Shown: positions 1-7,531, numbered from the stretch's first letter. The stretch: DNA of 10,570 bases from Xanthomonas cassavae CFBP 4642 (GCF_000454545.1 NZ_CM002139.1:2023153-2033722); one strand, 5' to 3'. The notes: generated by a model from the letters alone, not told the origin. Program-made: numbers and translations.

Positions 1-43
1 GAAGGAAGCCAATGATCTGTTCTTCGGAAAAACGCTTCTTCAC
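1..43 (-). CDS. IS3-family transposase OrfA, N-terminal fragment
   Basis: Read leftward, this begins at a GTG and encodes 14 residues, MKKRFSEEQIIGFL, before the window edge. That is the characteristic start of the helix-turn-helix OrfA protein of IS3-family elements, which binds the IS ends and is joined to OrfB by programmed frameshifting to form the active transposase. A GAGGAG ribosome site (56-51) lies 7 nt before the GTG, which decides the start. A TTG six bases earlier would be too close to that site. Only the N-terminus is visible, so whether the full gene is intact is unknown. Confidence 0.82.
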   Translation of the reverse strand, partial: MKKRFSEEQIIGFL

Positions 44-113
44 GTCCAATCTCCTCGGGGTAGGGAATTGGACTCCAAACTAAGGCGCTACTCAAACTTG
101 GGGGGACGTCGCA
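1..113 (-). mobile_element. IS3-family insertion sequence, left copy, partial (orfA end)
   Basis: The left edge holds the upstream end of an IS3-family element pointing leftward. Its terminal inverted repeat, read inward on the minus strand from 113, begins TGCGACGTCCCCCCAAG. It continues with GAGTAGC and GGAGTCC blocks that recur in the same order in the terminus at 10460-10500. The two termini therefore belong to the same or a very similar element, in direct orientation. The rest of the element lies outside the window. Confidence 0.88.
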
Positions 114-129
114 GGGACAGTGGTTTGTT

Positions 130-158
130 TTGACAGCGGTCAATCTGCTTTGTAGAAG
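130..158 (+). promoter_or_regulatory. Candidate promoter and operator of the restriction-modification operon
   Basis: A perfect -35 box TTGACA (130-135) is followed, after the ideal 17 nt, by TAGAAG (153-158), which matches 4 of 6 positions of the -10 consensus. The -35 box is part of a perfect inverted repeat, TTGACAGCGGTCAA (130-143; 5-bp arms, 4-nt spacer), so a dimeric regulator could cover it. It lies just inside the IS3 end and about 80 bp before the methyltransferase GTG. No controller (C) protein gene is present in the window. The promoter call is inference. Confidence 0.45.
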
Positions 159-235
159 CGGCAGGAGAGCTGGTCGCGAGTGCCATGACAGGCTAATCTT
201 GTGGTTGCTCAAACGACCTAATCGAGTAGTCTTGC

Positions 236-1951
236 GTGAACCTTGAACTTGCTGGCATCCCCGACGTTTTGGCCGACGAGAGCGAGTCCGCCAAGCAGTT
301 TTCTATGGCCAGTGCCGACGAGCGGGGGGCGATTTTTACTCGTAGGGAGGTGGTCGAGTTCATCCTGGACTTGGTCGGCTACACCGAAGACCGCGATTTG
401 GCCCAAACCAGGCTGCTCGAGCCTTCTGCTGGGCACGCAGACTTCCTGCTTCCGATCATTGGCCGACTCGTCCGGTCTTACGTGACCCACGGGGGCGACC
501 TGAGTCGTGGTGCCCACGAGTTGGTGCCTGCCATTCGCGCCTATGAGGTGCATGAGTCGAGCCTTGAAACTGCCCGCTCTGTGGTGGTGGCGGAGCTGCT
601 GCGCCTGGGAGTCAAGAAGGCGGCTGCCGAAACGCTGGGACGGGATTGGCTAGTCCGCGCCGACTTCCTCATGGCGCCGTTGCCACACACGTTCGATTTC
701 GTGGTGGGCAACCCGCCTTATGTCCGCCAGGAGCTGATCCCCTCAGCTTTGCTTGCCAAATACCGTTCGCGCTTTAAAACGCTTTACGACCGGGCTGACC
801 TCTACATCCCCTTCTATGAGCGCTGCCTAGGGGTTCTGGCGCCTAGTGGGCGTTTGGGCTTCATCTGCACTGATCGCTGGACTAAGAACAAATACGGCGG
901 CCCGCTTCGAGCCATGGTGTCCCACGAGTTCGCCTTGACGCACTTTGTTGACCTGGTGGACACGCCGGCATTTCTCTCGGACGTGATGACCTATCCAGCG
1001 ATCACCGTGATTGAGCGGCCAAAGCCCAAGGCTAAGACGCGGGCTACGCGGGTGGCCTATCGTCCGGCCATCTCTGCTGAGGTGCTCGGTCCGCTTGCGA
1101 AGGCAATGACGGGCACGAAGTTGACCCAGAAGGCAGGCGTGGTCGAGATGCCTGGGGTGGTCAACGGCTCGGAGCCTTGGATATTGCATCAAGCTGATCG
1201 CTTGGCTTTGGTGCGTCGGCTTGAAGAGGCGCTGCCCACGCTCGAAGAAGCAGGCTGCAAGGTAGGCATTGGTGTGGCGACCGGCAACGATGGCGTCTAC
1301 ATCGACGATATGAAGGCACTCAATGTTGAGCCGAGTCGGAAGCTGCCCTTGGTTCGAACGCAAGACCTGCGTGGCGGGAGCGTCGATTGGAAGGGTAAGG
1401 GCGTTCTCAATCCTTTCGAGGACAGTGGACAGGTTGTAGATCTTGCGCGCTATCCGAAATTCGCGGCCTATCTTGACGAGCATGCGGCGCACATCAAGGC
1501 GCGGCACGTCGCCAAGAAAAATCCGGAGCGATGGTTCCGCACGATCGACCGCATCTATCCTGCGCTAGCCAAAACCCCCAAGCTGTTGGTTCCAGACATC
1601 AAAGGCGATGCTCATATCGTCTATGAGGAAGGCAAGCTCTATCCGCATCACAATCTTTACTTCATCACAGCGAACGAGTGGGATCTTCGTGCACTACAAG
1701 CCGTGCTGATGTCGGGGATAGCGCGGCTGTTTGTTGGCACGTATTCGACCACGATGATGGGAGGTTTCTTGCGTTTTCAGGCGCAGTATCTGCGCCGGAT
1801 CCGAGTGCCTCACTGGAAAAATGTGCCGAAGCCTTTGCAGAAGGCCTTGCATGAGGCGGCAGTCGCTGGGGACCGCGAAGCCGCTAACCGTGCCACCTAT
1901 CAACTTTACGGACTAAACGCGGCCGAGCGAGACATTATCACTACGGTCTGA
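236..1951 (+). CDS. paeR7IM: PaeR7I/XhoI-like type II DNA adenine-N6 methyltransferase
   Basis: This is the modification half of a type II system. It should methylate adenine in CTCGAG, using S-adenosylmethionine, to protect host DNA. The 571-residue product has a gamma-class amino-MTase order: a SAM-binding motif [10 protein letters not shown] at about 61-70, an acidic strand YEVH at 103-106, RADF at 141-144, then the catalytic NPPY at 159-162 inside [13 protein letters not shown]. The long C-terminal part would be the target-recognition region. The endonuclease starts 11 bp downstream. The family assignment rests mainly on that partner, which resembles R.PaeR7I closely. Start choice: the GTG at 236 gives the longest frame but has no clear ribosome site. 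ATG codon 24 at 305 (548 residues) is an alternative, and it too lacks a strong site. The known family enzyme is, from memory, somewhat shorter (about 530 residues), which mildly favours the internal start. The gene itself contains one CTCGAG site (416-421). Confidence 0.88.
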   Translation: MNLELAGIPDVLADESESAKQFSMASADERGAIFTRREVVEFILDLVGYTEDRDLAQTRLLEPSAGHADFLLPIIGRLVRSYVTHGGDLSRGAHELVPAIRAYEVHESSLETARSVVVAELLRLGVKKAAAETLGRDWLVRADFLMAPLPHTFDFVVGNPPYVRQELIPSALLAKYRSRFKTLYDRADLYIPFYERCLGVLAPSGRLGFICTDRWTKNKYGGPLRAMVSHEFALTHFVDLVDTPAFLSDVMTYPAITVIERPKPKAKTRATRVAYRPAISAEVLGPLAKAMTGTKLTQKAGVVEMPGVVNGSEPWILHQADRLALVRRLEEALPTLEEAGCKVGIGVATGNDGVYIDDMKALNVEPSRKLPLVRTQDLRGGSVDWKGKGVLNPFEDSGQVVDLARYPKFAAYLDEHAAHIKARHVAKKNPERWFRTIDRIYPALAKTPKLLVPDIKGDAHIVYEEGKLYPHHNLYFITANEWDLRALQAVLMSGIARLFVGTYSTTMMGGFLRFQAQYLRRIRVPHWKNVPKPLQKALHEAAVAGDREAANRATYQLYGLNAAERDIITTV

Positions 1952-1962
1952 GGGGAACAAAC

Positions 1963-2703
1963 ATGGCATTGGATCTGGCTGACTACGACCGCTTGGCGCG
2001 GCTGGGCGTTGCTCAGTTCTGGGACGGTAGGAGTAGCGCGCTCGAAAACGATGAAGAGCGCAGCCAGGGTGGTGAGCGATCTGGCGTGTTAGGTGGCCGG
2101 AACATGGACGGCTTCCTGGCCATGATTGAAGGTCTGGTTCGCAAGAATGGGTTGCCTAACGCGGAGGTTTGCGTCAAAGGGCGACCCAATCTCACGCTGC
2201 CCGGCTACTACCGGCCGACGAAGCTGTGGGATGTGCTGGTGTTTGATGGCAAGAAGCTCGTCGTTGCTGTCGAACTCAAAAGCCATGTCGGCCCATCCTT
2301 CGGCAACAACTTCAACAACCGCGCTGAGGAAGCCATTGGCACTGCGCACGATCTTTCGACCGCGATCCGCGAGGGCATTCTCGGCGACCAGCTTCCACCC
2401 TTCACTGGCTGGCTGATCCTTGTTGAGGATTGCGAGAAGTCGCAGAAGGCAGTGCGGGACAGTTCGCCGCATTTCCCCGTCTTCCCTGAGTTTAAGGGTG
2501 CGTCCTATTTAGCGCGCTATGAAGTGCTTTGTCGCAAGCTCATTCAAGAAGGGCTTTACACCCAGGCCACTGTGATTGCCTCGTCCCGCACTGCCCGCGC
2601 GGGTGGCGACTATCGAGAACTATCGCAGACCACGGGTTTGCGAGCATTTGCTGCACGGCTGGCCGGCCATGTATCCGGTTGGGCAGAGGCGCATCCGCGT
2701 TAA
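1963..2703 (+). CDS. paeR7IR: PaeR7I/XhoI-like type II restriction endonuclease (CTCGAG)
   Basis: The 246-residue product is recognisable as a PaeR7I/XhoI-family restriction enzyme. These enzymes cleave double-stranded CTCGAG (C^TCGAG) with Mg2+ unless the adenine is methylated. Residues 1-60 contain the stretch LARLGVAQFWDGRSS and a long run close to remembered PaeR7I, and the length equals that of the family. A PD-(D/E)XK core is visible: D90 in LWDVLVFDG, then E104-L-K106 in VAVELKSHVG. A GGGGAA ribosome site lies just before the ATG, and the 11-bp gap to the methyltransferase stop indicates one transcript with the methylase made first, the usual safe order. The frame looks complete. The specificity is inferred from family resemblance, not tested. 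The window holds only two CTCGAG sites (416-421, 4684-4689), near the number expected by chance. Confidence 0.92.
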   Translation: MALDLADYDRLARLGVAQFWDGRSSALENDEERSQGGERSGVLGGRNMDGFLAMIEGLVRKNGLPNAEVCVKGRPNLTLPGYYRPTKLWDVLVFDGKKLVVAVELKSHVGPSFGNNFNNRAEEAIGTAHDLSTAIREGILGDQLPPFTGWLILVEDCEKSQKAVRDSSPHFPVFPEFKGASYLARYEVLCRKLIQEGLYTQATVIASSRTARAGGDYRELSQTTGLRAFAARLAGHVSGWAEAHPR

Positions 2704-2768
2704 CTTCTGATGCGCTCCCTGGGACTGTTGCAAGAAGGAACTTGGAATTTGAAGCGCCGTAGCCGCTT

Positions 2769-3140
2769 ATGAACAAGGATAGCCTTGACGTCGTATTAGG
2801 AACTGTCGTTGCACTGCTAGATGCAGAAGGCATGAGCGAGGTGGCGGCGTTTGTCCGCACCTATCCAGCTCGCGCTGAGCAAACCGGATTCGACAACTGG
2901 AATGGCGGCACCGAGATCTGGACCATATTCTTCGATCTACCGCCACACGACTATGCCCGACTAGGATCCAGGCGCGAGCAGCTTCAAGAGCAAATCAATG
3001 CACGATTGAAGACTGTTTTGGAGCATGAGACGTCAGATTGGTATTCGACGTCTATTGTTCCATCAAGAGCAGTGTCCAAGGAGTGGCGGACCGAAGGAGG
3101 GCGGTCTCAACTTGCAAGTGCAACACGTGAGTTGAATTGA
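2769..3140 (+). CDS. Small uncharacterised protein, 3' end displaced by IS30 insertion
   Basis: A 123-residue soluble protein with no motif I can tie to a reaction. Visible blocks are FDNWNGGTEIWTIFFDLPPHDYARLG (about 38-63) and DWYSTSIVPS near 92-101. From memory, similar small proteins sit next to abortive-infection genes, as this one originally did. The last residues come from the IS30 element: the frame enters the IS at about 3105 and ends ...RSQLASATRELN. If the IS is removed and the right flank joined at TCT (4170), the frame reads RSKERN and stops at 4187, giving about 117 residues and ending 22 bp before the AbiJ-like start. The insertion therefore only swaps the tail, and the product may still work. 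No good ribosome site precedes the ATG. It lies 65 bp after the endonuclease gene on the same strand. Confidence 0.6.
   Translation: MNKDSLDVVLGTVVALLDAEGMSEVAAFVRTYPARAEQTGFDNWNGGTEIWTIFFDLPPHDYARLGSRREQLQEQINARLKTVLEHETSDWYSTSIVPSRAVSKEWRTEGGRSQLASATRELN
3106..3126. repeat. IS30 left terminal inverted repeat
   Basis: Starts CTCAACTTGC and ends AAGTGCAACAC. It matches the reverse complement of 4149-4169 at 20 of 21 positions. It includes the transposase stop codon (3107-3109), and it forms part of the readthrough tail of the interrupted upstream gene. Confidence 0.9.
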
Positions 3141-4123
3141 GCGATCTCTTCTTCCAGCGCCTGGTTCGGCGTCTTCCAGCCAAGCGTCTGCCGTGGCCGG
3201 GCGTTCATCAGGTCGGCGACGTTGTTGAGATACTCCTGGCTCGCCTTGGACAAGTCCGCGCCTTTTGGCATGAACTGGCGCAGCAGGCCGTTGGTGTTCT
3301 CATTGCTGCCGCGCTGCCAGGGCGCATGTGGATCGGCGAACCAAAGATCGATGTTGAGCCGCTTCATCAGCTCTGGATAACACGTCATCTCGGTTCCGCG
3401 GTCATAGGTGAGGCTTCCCAGTAGGAAACGCGGCAGCTTCTTCATCTGTCGCGTGAAGCCCTCCAGCGCATCCTGTGCAGTACAGCCATCCATCTTGCAC
3501 AGCACCACAAAGCGCGTCTTTCGCTCCACCAGCGTGCCTACGCACGAGCGGTTGAAAGCCCCTTTGATCAGGTCGCCTTCCCAGTGCCCAGGAATCAAGC
3601 GCTGCGCCACCTCTTCAGGCCGATGGACGATACGCAGCTCCTCCGGCACCCACGTGCGCTTGGCAGCGGTTGTACGGCGCAAGCCTCGCGTCGGCTTGTG
3701 CTGACGAAGCGCCTCCACAAGCTCTTTCTTCAAACCACCACGCGGATGCGCGTAGATAGCGGCGTAGATTGTTTCGTGACTCACGCGTTGACTTGGATCA
3801 TCCGGATGCATGGCCTTGAGCTTGGCAGCAATTTGCTGGGGCGACCAACGATACAGAACCAAGTCGTCACGCACCTGCTGAAAGAGCGCACTGCCTTCAA
3901 CAAGCCGGCGCCTTCGAACGCACGCTCTGCGGCGCAGCCGATAGTTGCTGGCTGCGCTGGTTGCCGCATAGACAGGTTCGCCCTGTCGCCTTATCTCGCG
4001 CGACAGGGTGGACGCACTGCGATTGAGTCGCCTTGCAATGGAGTTGATGCTCATTCCGTTACCGAGTTCAATTTGAAGCAAAGCGCGTTCTTCGGAACCC
4101 AGGTGCCTGTACTGTGTGCCCAT
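3107..4123 (-). CDS. IS30-family DDE transposase
   Basis: This 338-residue protein cuts and joins the ends of the surrounding IS30 element. An N-terminal helix-turn-helix reads MSINSIARRLNRSASTLSRE (24-43), the classic IS30 DNA-binding region. The catalytic triad is visible as D184 (IPGHWEGDLIKG), D241 (LTYDRGTEM) and E275 (RGSNENTNGLLRQ). The 33-residue gap between the second D and the E is the DD(33)E signature of the family. HAPWQRGSNENTNG is the expected context for the E. The frame is intact and of normal length, so the element is probably active or recently so. The start is the ATG at 4123, with only a weak GGGT-like ribosome site. It is transcribed against the neighbouring defence genes. 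Confidence 0.96.
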   Translation of the reverse strand: MGTQYRHLGSEERALLQIELGNGMSINSIARRLNRSASTLSREIRRQGEPVYAATSAASNYRLRRRACVRRRRLVEGSALFQQVRDDLVLYRWSPQQIAAKLKAMHPDDPSQRVSHETIYAAIYAHPRGGLKKELVEALRQHKPTRGLRRTTAAKRTWVPEELRIVHRPEEVAQRLIPGHWEGDLIKGAFNRSCVGTLVERKTRFVVLCKMDGCTAQDALEGFTRQMKKLPRFLLGSLTYDRGTEMTCYPELMKRLNIDLWFADPHAPWQRGSNENTNGLLRQFMPKGADLSKASQEYLNNVADLMNARPRQTLGWKTPNQALEEEIAQFNSRVALAS

Positions 4124-4148
4124 GCCGCTACCCTACGTCAAGGCGGGG

Positions 4149-4169
4149 TGTTGCACTTGGAAGTTGAGT
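4149..4169. repeat. IS30 right terminal inverted repeat
   Basis: Starts GTGTTGCACTT and ends AAGTTGAG. It pairs with 3106-3126 with one mismatch, and lies 25 bp upstream of the transposase start. Confidence 0.9.
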
Positions 4170-4209
4170 CTAAGGAGCGCAATTAGGCAAAGATATCCGG
4201 AAGAACATC

Positions 4210-5085
4210 GTGGACGGCATGCGGCTTGAAGGCGTCCATTGGCAGGGGCAGCTCAATGACGTCGAATTCCTGAGTCGCCTTTACGATCTGGAAAGCCTTC
4301 CTTCTGGCGATGGTCGGTTCACCGATGCCTCTGGGGATATCTGGCAGCACACCGTCAACAATGACGACTGGGATGCTGATTGGGTGTTCACTGACAAACG
4401 ATTCAACTTGCTTGGCGGTTCGGCAGAGGACTTCCTGCGCTTTCTCTGTGAGATCGTGCATCCTGTGATTCGCCCTGATCGTGATGAGATGATGCGTATA
4501 GTTTCTCAGTTCAACGATCAGCTTCGTCGGGCCGGTTGGGAGCTTGCGGAGGAGGAGCGCATTGGCGGTCGACCACGCTTCTCATTTCGGAAGGTATCCA
4601 ACCACGGAACCCGCTCGGTCTCCCGCGCTCGCACCGTTGCCGACGCCTTGGATGCAGGTTGGATGGCGAAGGAGATTCAGCGTCTCGAGAATGCGGTGGA
4701 CGCCGACCCTGACTTGGCGATTGGCACCGCGAAAGAACTTGTAGAGACCTGCTGCAAGACCATCCTCACCAAGCGTGGCGTCGAATACGGCAAGTCTGCG
4801 GACCTCGCTGACCTAACCAAGATGCTCGTGAAGGAATTGAACCTGGTTCCCGAGGGGATCACTGATGAGGCTAAGGGTGCAAACAACATCAAGCTCATTC
4901 TGCGCAACCTCACCTCGCTCACTCACAACCTGGCGGAGTTGCGTGGACTTTACGGGACGGGACATGGTCGCGACGGAAAACATCGCGGTCTCCAACCGCG
5001 GCATGCCAGGCTGGCCGTGGGTGCTGCGGTCGCCTTCATCGACTTCATTTCCGAGACGTATCGTGAGCGCGAGGCCAAGCCATAG
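4210..5085 (+). CDS. AbiJ-like abortive infection protein (AbiJ N-terminal domain plus Abi_C HEPN-like domain)
   Basis: A 291-residue cytoplasmic protein with the two-part layout of AbiJ-type abortive infection proteins. Residues about 55-128 (RFNLLGGSAEDFLRFLCEIVHPVIRP ... GWELAEEERIGGRPRFSF) look like an AbiJ N-terminal domain of the NTD3 type. Residues about 155-282 look like the Abi_C domain: AIGTAKELVETCCKTIL, then LRGLYGTGHG, then RHARLAVGAAVAFIDF. Within it, R245-x6-H252 fits the HEPN RNase motif, so RNA cleavage after phage sensing is the likely role (inference). The GTG at 4210 follows a GGAAG-like site. ATG codon 4 (4219) is an alternative. Before the IS30 insertion it started 22 bp after the small upstream gene, so the two were probably co-transcribed. 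The IS may now weaken its expression. Confidence 0.82.
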   Translation: MDGMRLEGVHWQGQLNDVEFLSRLYDLESLPSGDGRFTDASGDIWQHTVNNDDWDADWVFTDKRFNLLGGSAEDFLRFLCEIVHPVIRPDRDEMMRIVSQFNDQLRRAGWELAEEERIGGRPRFSFRKVSNHGTRSVSRARTVADALDAGWMAKEIQRLENAVDADPDLAIGTAKELVETCCKTILTKRGVEYGKSADLADLTKMLVKELNLVPEGITDEAKGANNIKLILRNLTSLTHNLAELRGLYGTGHGRDGKHRGLQPRHARLAVGAAVAFIDFISETYREREAKP

Positions 5086-5129
5086 AGTGGCCGGTCTTAC
5101 ACTCTGCGACTGACCTTTGCCATCTTTGT

Positions 5130-6515
5130 ATGATGGCCACTCTCCTAGTCCAGTCTCCCGAGATCACCCGCCTCCTGGACGACGAGACCGGGAAGCCCCT
5201 CGATGCCGTTGATGTGGTGGGGGACGACCGACACCTAGTCATGGTGCTTTACAAAGCACTGCACATTTCCCGCAAGAGCGGGCAGGGTCGTTTGCTATGT
5301 GCGTTGTGCGGCGTGCCCGTCTATCTCTGCTCCGCCCCAGATCGCCAGCACTTCTACTTCAAGCATTTCCAGGAAGACGGTAGTTGCCCGGCGGTTACGC
5401 GGTCTCGCCTCACAGAGGATCAGATCAACGCGCTTCGCTATCATGGGCAGCGCGAGAGTAAGCGGCACATCCGCATAAAGAATCTCGTGGCCGATAGCCT
5501 GCGGAATGACCCACAGTTCTCCGAACCGGTTATTGAGGGCACATGGAAGGGTCGTGAGGGCAAGGAATATCGGCGTCCGGATGTCCGCTCGACCTTTAAG
5601 CATGAGTTGAAGGTCGCTTTCGAAGTCCAGTTGTCCACAACCTTCGGCCGGGTCATGGCCGAGCGAGAAGTCTTCTACAAATCAGAGGGTGGATTGCTTG
5701 TCTGGGTGTTCGGACAGTTCGACCTAGATCATGCGCGGCTGATGATGGAAGTTATCTTCGACAACAACAATCGAAACGCCTTCGTGGTCAACGAGACGAC
5801 CGAGGAAGCCTCGAAGGTAGCAGGGGCGTTGGTCCTTGAATGTCATTGGGCGCAGCCGTCTCGCCATGAAGACAAGATTATCTGGACGCGACAGCGTAAG
5901 CTGGTGCGCTTCAATGAGCTAACCATCGACCAGGAGCGGCAGAGGGCGTTCTACGTTGATACAGACGCACTGGAAGCGCAGCTACAAGAAGAGATTGATG
6001 GGCCGCCGCTGTGGAAACGGTTCGAGGACTTCTGGCTCACCTACGAGGCATTTGAGGGTCGGGTGCGCCCCGATGTGGACACAATCGATCGCCAGTGGGA
6101 AGACTTGCGGCAGAGGTTTAATAGGAAGGGCGTCCAGCTTCCCTCCCGCCATGACTTCGCGTTCGTCGGCATGGTCAGGTCAATGTTCTTGGCCAAGCTA
6201 GGTAGAGCAGTGGGTTGGAAATACCAGCAGTTCTGGCCAGCAGTGCACCATGTCCCGGACGCTGAAAAGCCTAGTCTTTGGCTGTTCGTTGAGGCTCTTC
6301 GACACTATGGTCGCTTGGCTGGTATCGAGGAGCAGGACACCAAGGGTCGTTGGGTTGAGAAGATGGAGAAGTGGGACGAAGGAGTAGCATCTGGAAGCTC
6401 TGACTACCAGGAAGAGCACCGTTTCGATAGCGCACTTCGTCTGGCGTTCCCCGAGCTTGCTGGGCTCATCCCCGAGCCACAGCATTACACCGAAGATGAT
6501 CCGCCGCCGTTCTAG
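5130..6515 (+). CDS. CoiA-like nuclease family protein (DUF6035-type)
   Basis: A 461-residue protein resembling the CoiA-like/DUF6035 group of predicted nucleases. Residues about 54-90 form a small Cys/His cluster: C57-A-L-C60, H74, H79, C86, as LCALCGVPVYLCS ... FYFKH ... CP. A restriction-endonuclease-like core follows: E109 in ESKRHIRIKNLV, D151 in YRRPDV, and E165-V-Q167 in VAFEVQLST, the E-x-Q variant seen in CoiA relatives. VWVFGQFD (191-198) would be the next core strand. The C-terminal 260 residues are helical-looking and unassigned. CoiA itself is known from competence, but relatives are common in mobile DNA. Here, 44 bp after an AbiJ-like gene on the same strand, a defence role is inferred. 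No ribosome site precedes the ATG at 5130 or the ATG at 5133. It converges with the gene ending at 6523. Confidence 0.72.
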   Translation: MMATLLVQSPEITRLLDDETGKPLDAVDVVGDDRHLVMVLYKALHISRKSGQGRLLCALCGVPVYLCSAPDRQHFYFKHFQEDGSCPAVTRSRLTEDQINALRYHGQRESKRHIRIKNLVADSLRNDPQFSEPVIEGTWKGREGKEYRRPDVRSTFKHELKVAFEVQLSTTFGRVMAEREVFYKSEGGLLVWVFGQFDLDHARLMMEVIFDNNNRNAFVVNETTEEASKVAGALVLECHWAQPSRHEDKIIWTRQRKLVRFNELTIDQERQRAFYVDTDALEAQLQEEIDGPPLWKRFEDFWLTYEAFEGRVRPDVDTIDRQWEDLRQRFNRKGVQLPSRHDFAFVGMVRSMFLAKLGRAVGWKYQQFWPAVHHVPDAEKPSLWLFVEALRHYGRLAGIEEQDTKGRWVEKMEKWDEGVASGSSDYQEEHRFDSALRLAFPELAGLIPEPQHYTEDDPPPF

Positions 6516-6524
6516 GCGATCATC
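6495..6524. terminator. Candidate bidirectional terminator hairpin between convergent genes
   Basis: GATGATCCGCC (6495-6505) pairs with GGCGATCATC (6515-6524) with one bulged C, giving a 10-bp stem over a 9-base loop. The stem includes the stop codon of the rightward gene and reaches the stop of the leftward gene. No long T run follows on either strand (GGTTT on the plus strand), so it is a weak or factor-assisted terminator at best. Confidence 0.4.
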
Positions 6525-7482
6525 AGGTTTCAGGCCAATGGGCGTGGTGAGCTTCGGCTTTTGCGAGAGCACCTAGTATTCGAACCAAGGCCCCATGCGA
6601 CGCCAATGCTTCTTCCATGCTGCTCTTCTTCTCGCCGTAACGAACGGCGGGCGTGCAATGCACGGCACTCAGATCCGCAGCAGATAGCGAAATCCCAAGC
6701 TTTTCCGCTACGAGCGCACCTAGATGGGAAATATCATGGCCCTTGGCTCCTGACGTTGGAAATGCGTGGCCTTCGCGTGCCAGTAAGCCTTTCAAGACCT
6801 TCTCGGCACATTGCGCCGTGTCCCATCTAGCCTTGCCCAGCTCCCGGCCCGTCAGCAGAGCATCCACGCTATGTCGATAGTCTCCCCGAGCCTCTTCGAA
6901 CAAGTCATGTCCTTTCAAGTCATCGAGGCAGACGATCGCTGGGTAGCTATTGATAAACTTGTCGGCAAGGAGCAGCAGATCGTCCTTCTGTAAGCGTGAT
7001 GCGTAGGCTTGGGTCATGCCTTGAACTGATCTGAGAATGTTGTGCCTTACCGGTGGCGACCCCTTAGAGGAAATGTAATTGCCTTGATTGCTCAGGTCCT
7101 GGCTAATGAAGAGATCAAACGAACCCCACACCTTGGGCATCTTCATTTCCCAGAGGTTGCCGTGCAAAGACACCACGATACTTCCCGGGGAGAAGTCGAT
7201 CTTCGTCTTGTCGCCATAGGTATCTGAATACCACTCATGCACACGTGCCAGCAGATCTTGGGGTGAGAAAGGCTCGCCACGATCACCCGACCCACCGATG
7301 ATGGGCGTTCCAGACAGTCCAAGCGTGGATGACACCACGAGCGCAGCATTGAGCGGGCGCTGTGCTGGCGTAAGTCCAAGGCTCGCCAGGTGCCTGTCGA
7401 GCGACACCATCATCGCGTCGTATTCTTCGCCCGTCGCCGGACGCATGTCCCATGACCAATTGAATAGTTGGTCCCTTGTCAT
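6523..7482 (-). CDS. Protein with C-terminal HEPN domain, third gene of the HNH-HEPN-HEPN set
   Basis: A 319-residue protein. Residues about 200-307 look like a HEPN helical bundle: YRHSVDALLTGRELGKARWDTAQ, CAEKVLKGLL, then KGHDISHLGALVAEKLG and PAVRYGEKKSSMEEALASHGALVRIL. This follows the usual HEPN pattern of a paired-helix A-x-x-x-LK run, an HD-x-x-x-L turn and an RYGE helix. A clear Rx4-6H catalytic pair is not obvious, so it may bind a partner or nucleic acid rather than cut. The N-terminal 190 residues (with SIVVSLHGNLWEMKMPKVWGSFDLF at about 101-125) are unrecognised. A GGGAG ribosome site lies 8 nt before the ATG. It starts 49 bp after the small HEPN gene and is probably its co-transcribed partner. 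The N-terminal part could be a sensor domain (inference). Confidence 0.68.
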   Translation of the reverse strand: MTRDQLFNWSWDMRPATGEEYDAMMVSLDRHLASLGLTPAQRPLNAALVVSSTLGLSGTPIIGGSGDRGEPFSPQDLLARVHEWYSDTYGDKTKIDFSPGSIVVSLHGNLWEMKMPKVWGSFDLFISQDLSNQGNYISSKGSPPVRHNILRSVQGMTQAYASRLQKDDLLLLADKFINSYPAIVCLDDLKGHDLFEEARGDYRHSVDALLTGRELGKARWDTAQCAEKVLKGLLAREGHAFPTSGAKGHDISHLGALVAEKLGISLSAADLSAVHCTPAVRYGEKKSSMEEALASHGALVRILGALAKAEAHHAHWPET

Positions 7483-7487
7483 TCATT

Positions 7488-7500
7488 CGTCTCCCAGACG
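7488..7500 (-). promoter_or_regulatory. Hairpin over the ribosome site of the larger HEPN gene
   Basis: CGTCT-CCC-AGACG is a perfect 5-bp inverted repeat with a 3-base loop. On the transcript it would place the GGGAG ribosome site in and beside the loop, 5 nt before the ATG region. It could modulate translation of this third gene, or be chance. Confidence 0.25.
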
Positions 7501-7531
7501 CTATGACCGCCATATCGCAGCGTTTAAGCCA

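Larger units (their letters stand above)
3106..4169 (-). mobile_element. IS30-family insertion sequence, complete (about 1064 bp)
   Basis: The element is bounded by near-perfect 21-bp terminal inverted repeats (3106-3126 and 4149-4169). Both begin CTCAACTT and end CAAGTGCAACAC, and they differ at one base. It carries one full-length transposase gene whose stop codon lies inside the left repeat. The length is normal for the family. A clean target duplication is not obvious. TCT occurs on both sides (3105-3107 and 4170-4172), but the left copy overlaps the terminal repeat by two bases, so exact ends are uncertain by 1-3 bp. It separates the small gene from the AbiJ-like gene. Confidence 0.9.

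Noticed and set aside
827..1507. Long open frame on the minus strand inside the methyltransferase gene (226 codons)
   Set aside because: It is antisense to a clear methyltransferase with its motifs, shows no family pattern, and is typical of GC-rich antisense frames.
3105..4172. TCT as an IS30 target-site duplication
   Set aside because: TCT occurs on both sides, but the left copy overlaps the terminal repeat by two bases, so a clean duplication cannot be claimed.
3584..4186. Plus-strand open frame opposite the IS30 transposase (200 codons)
   Set aside because: The transposase on the other strand has the full DD(33)E signature, and this frame has no recognisable domain.
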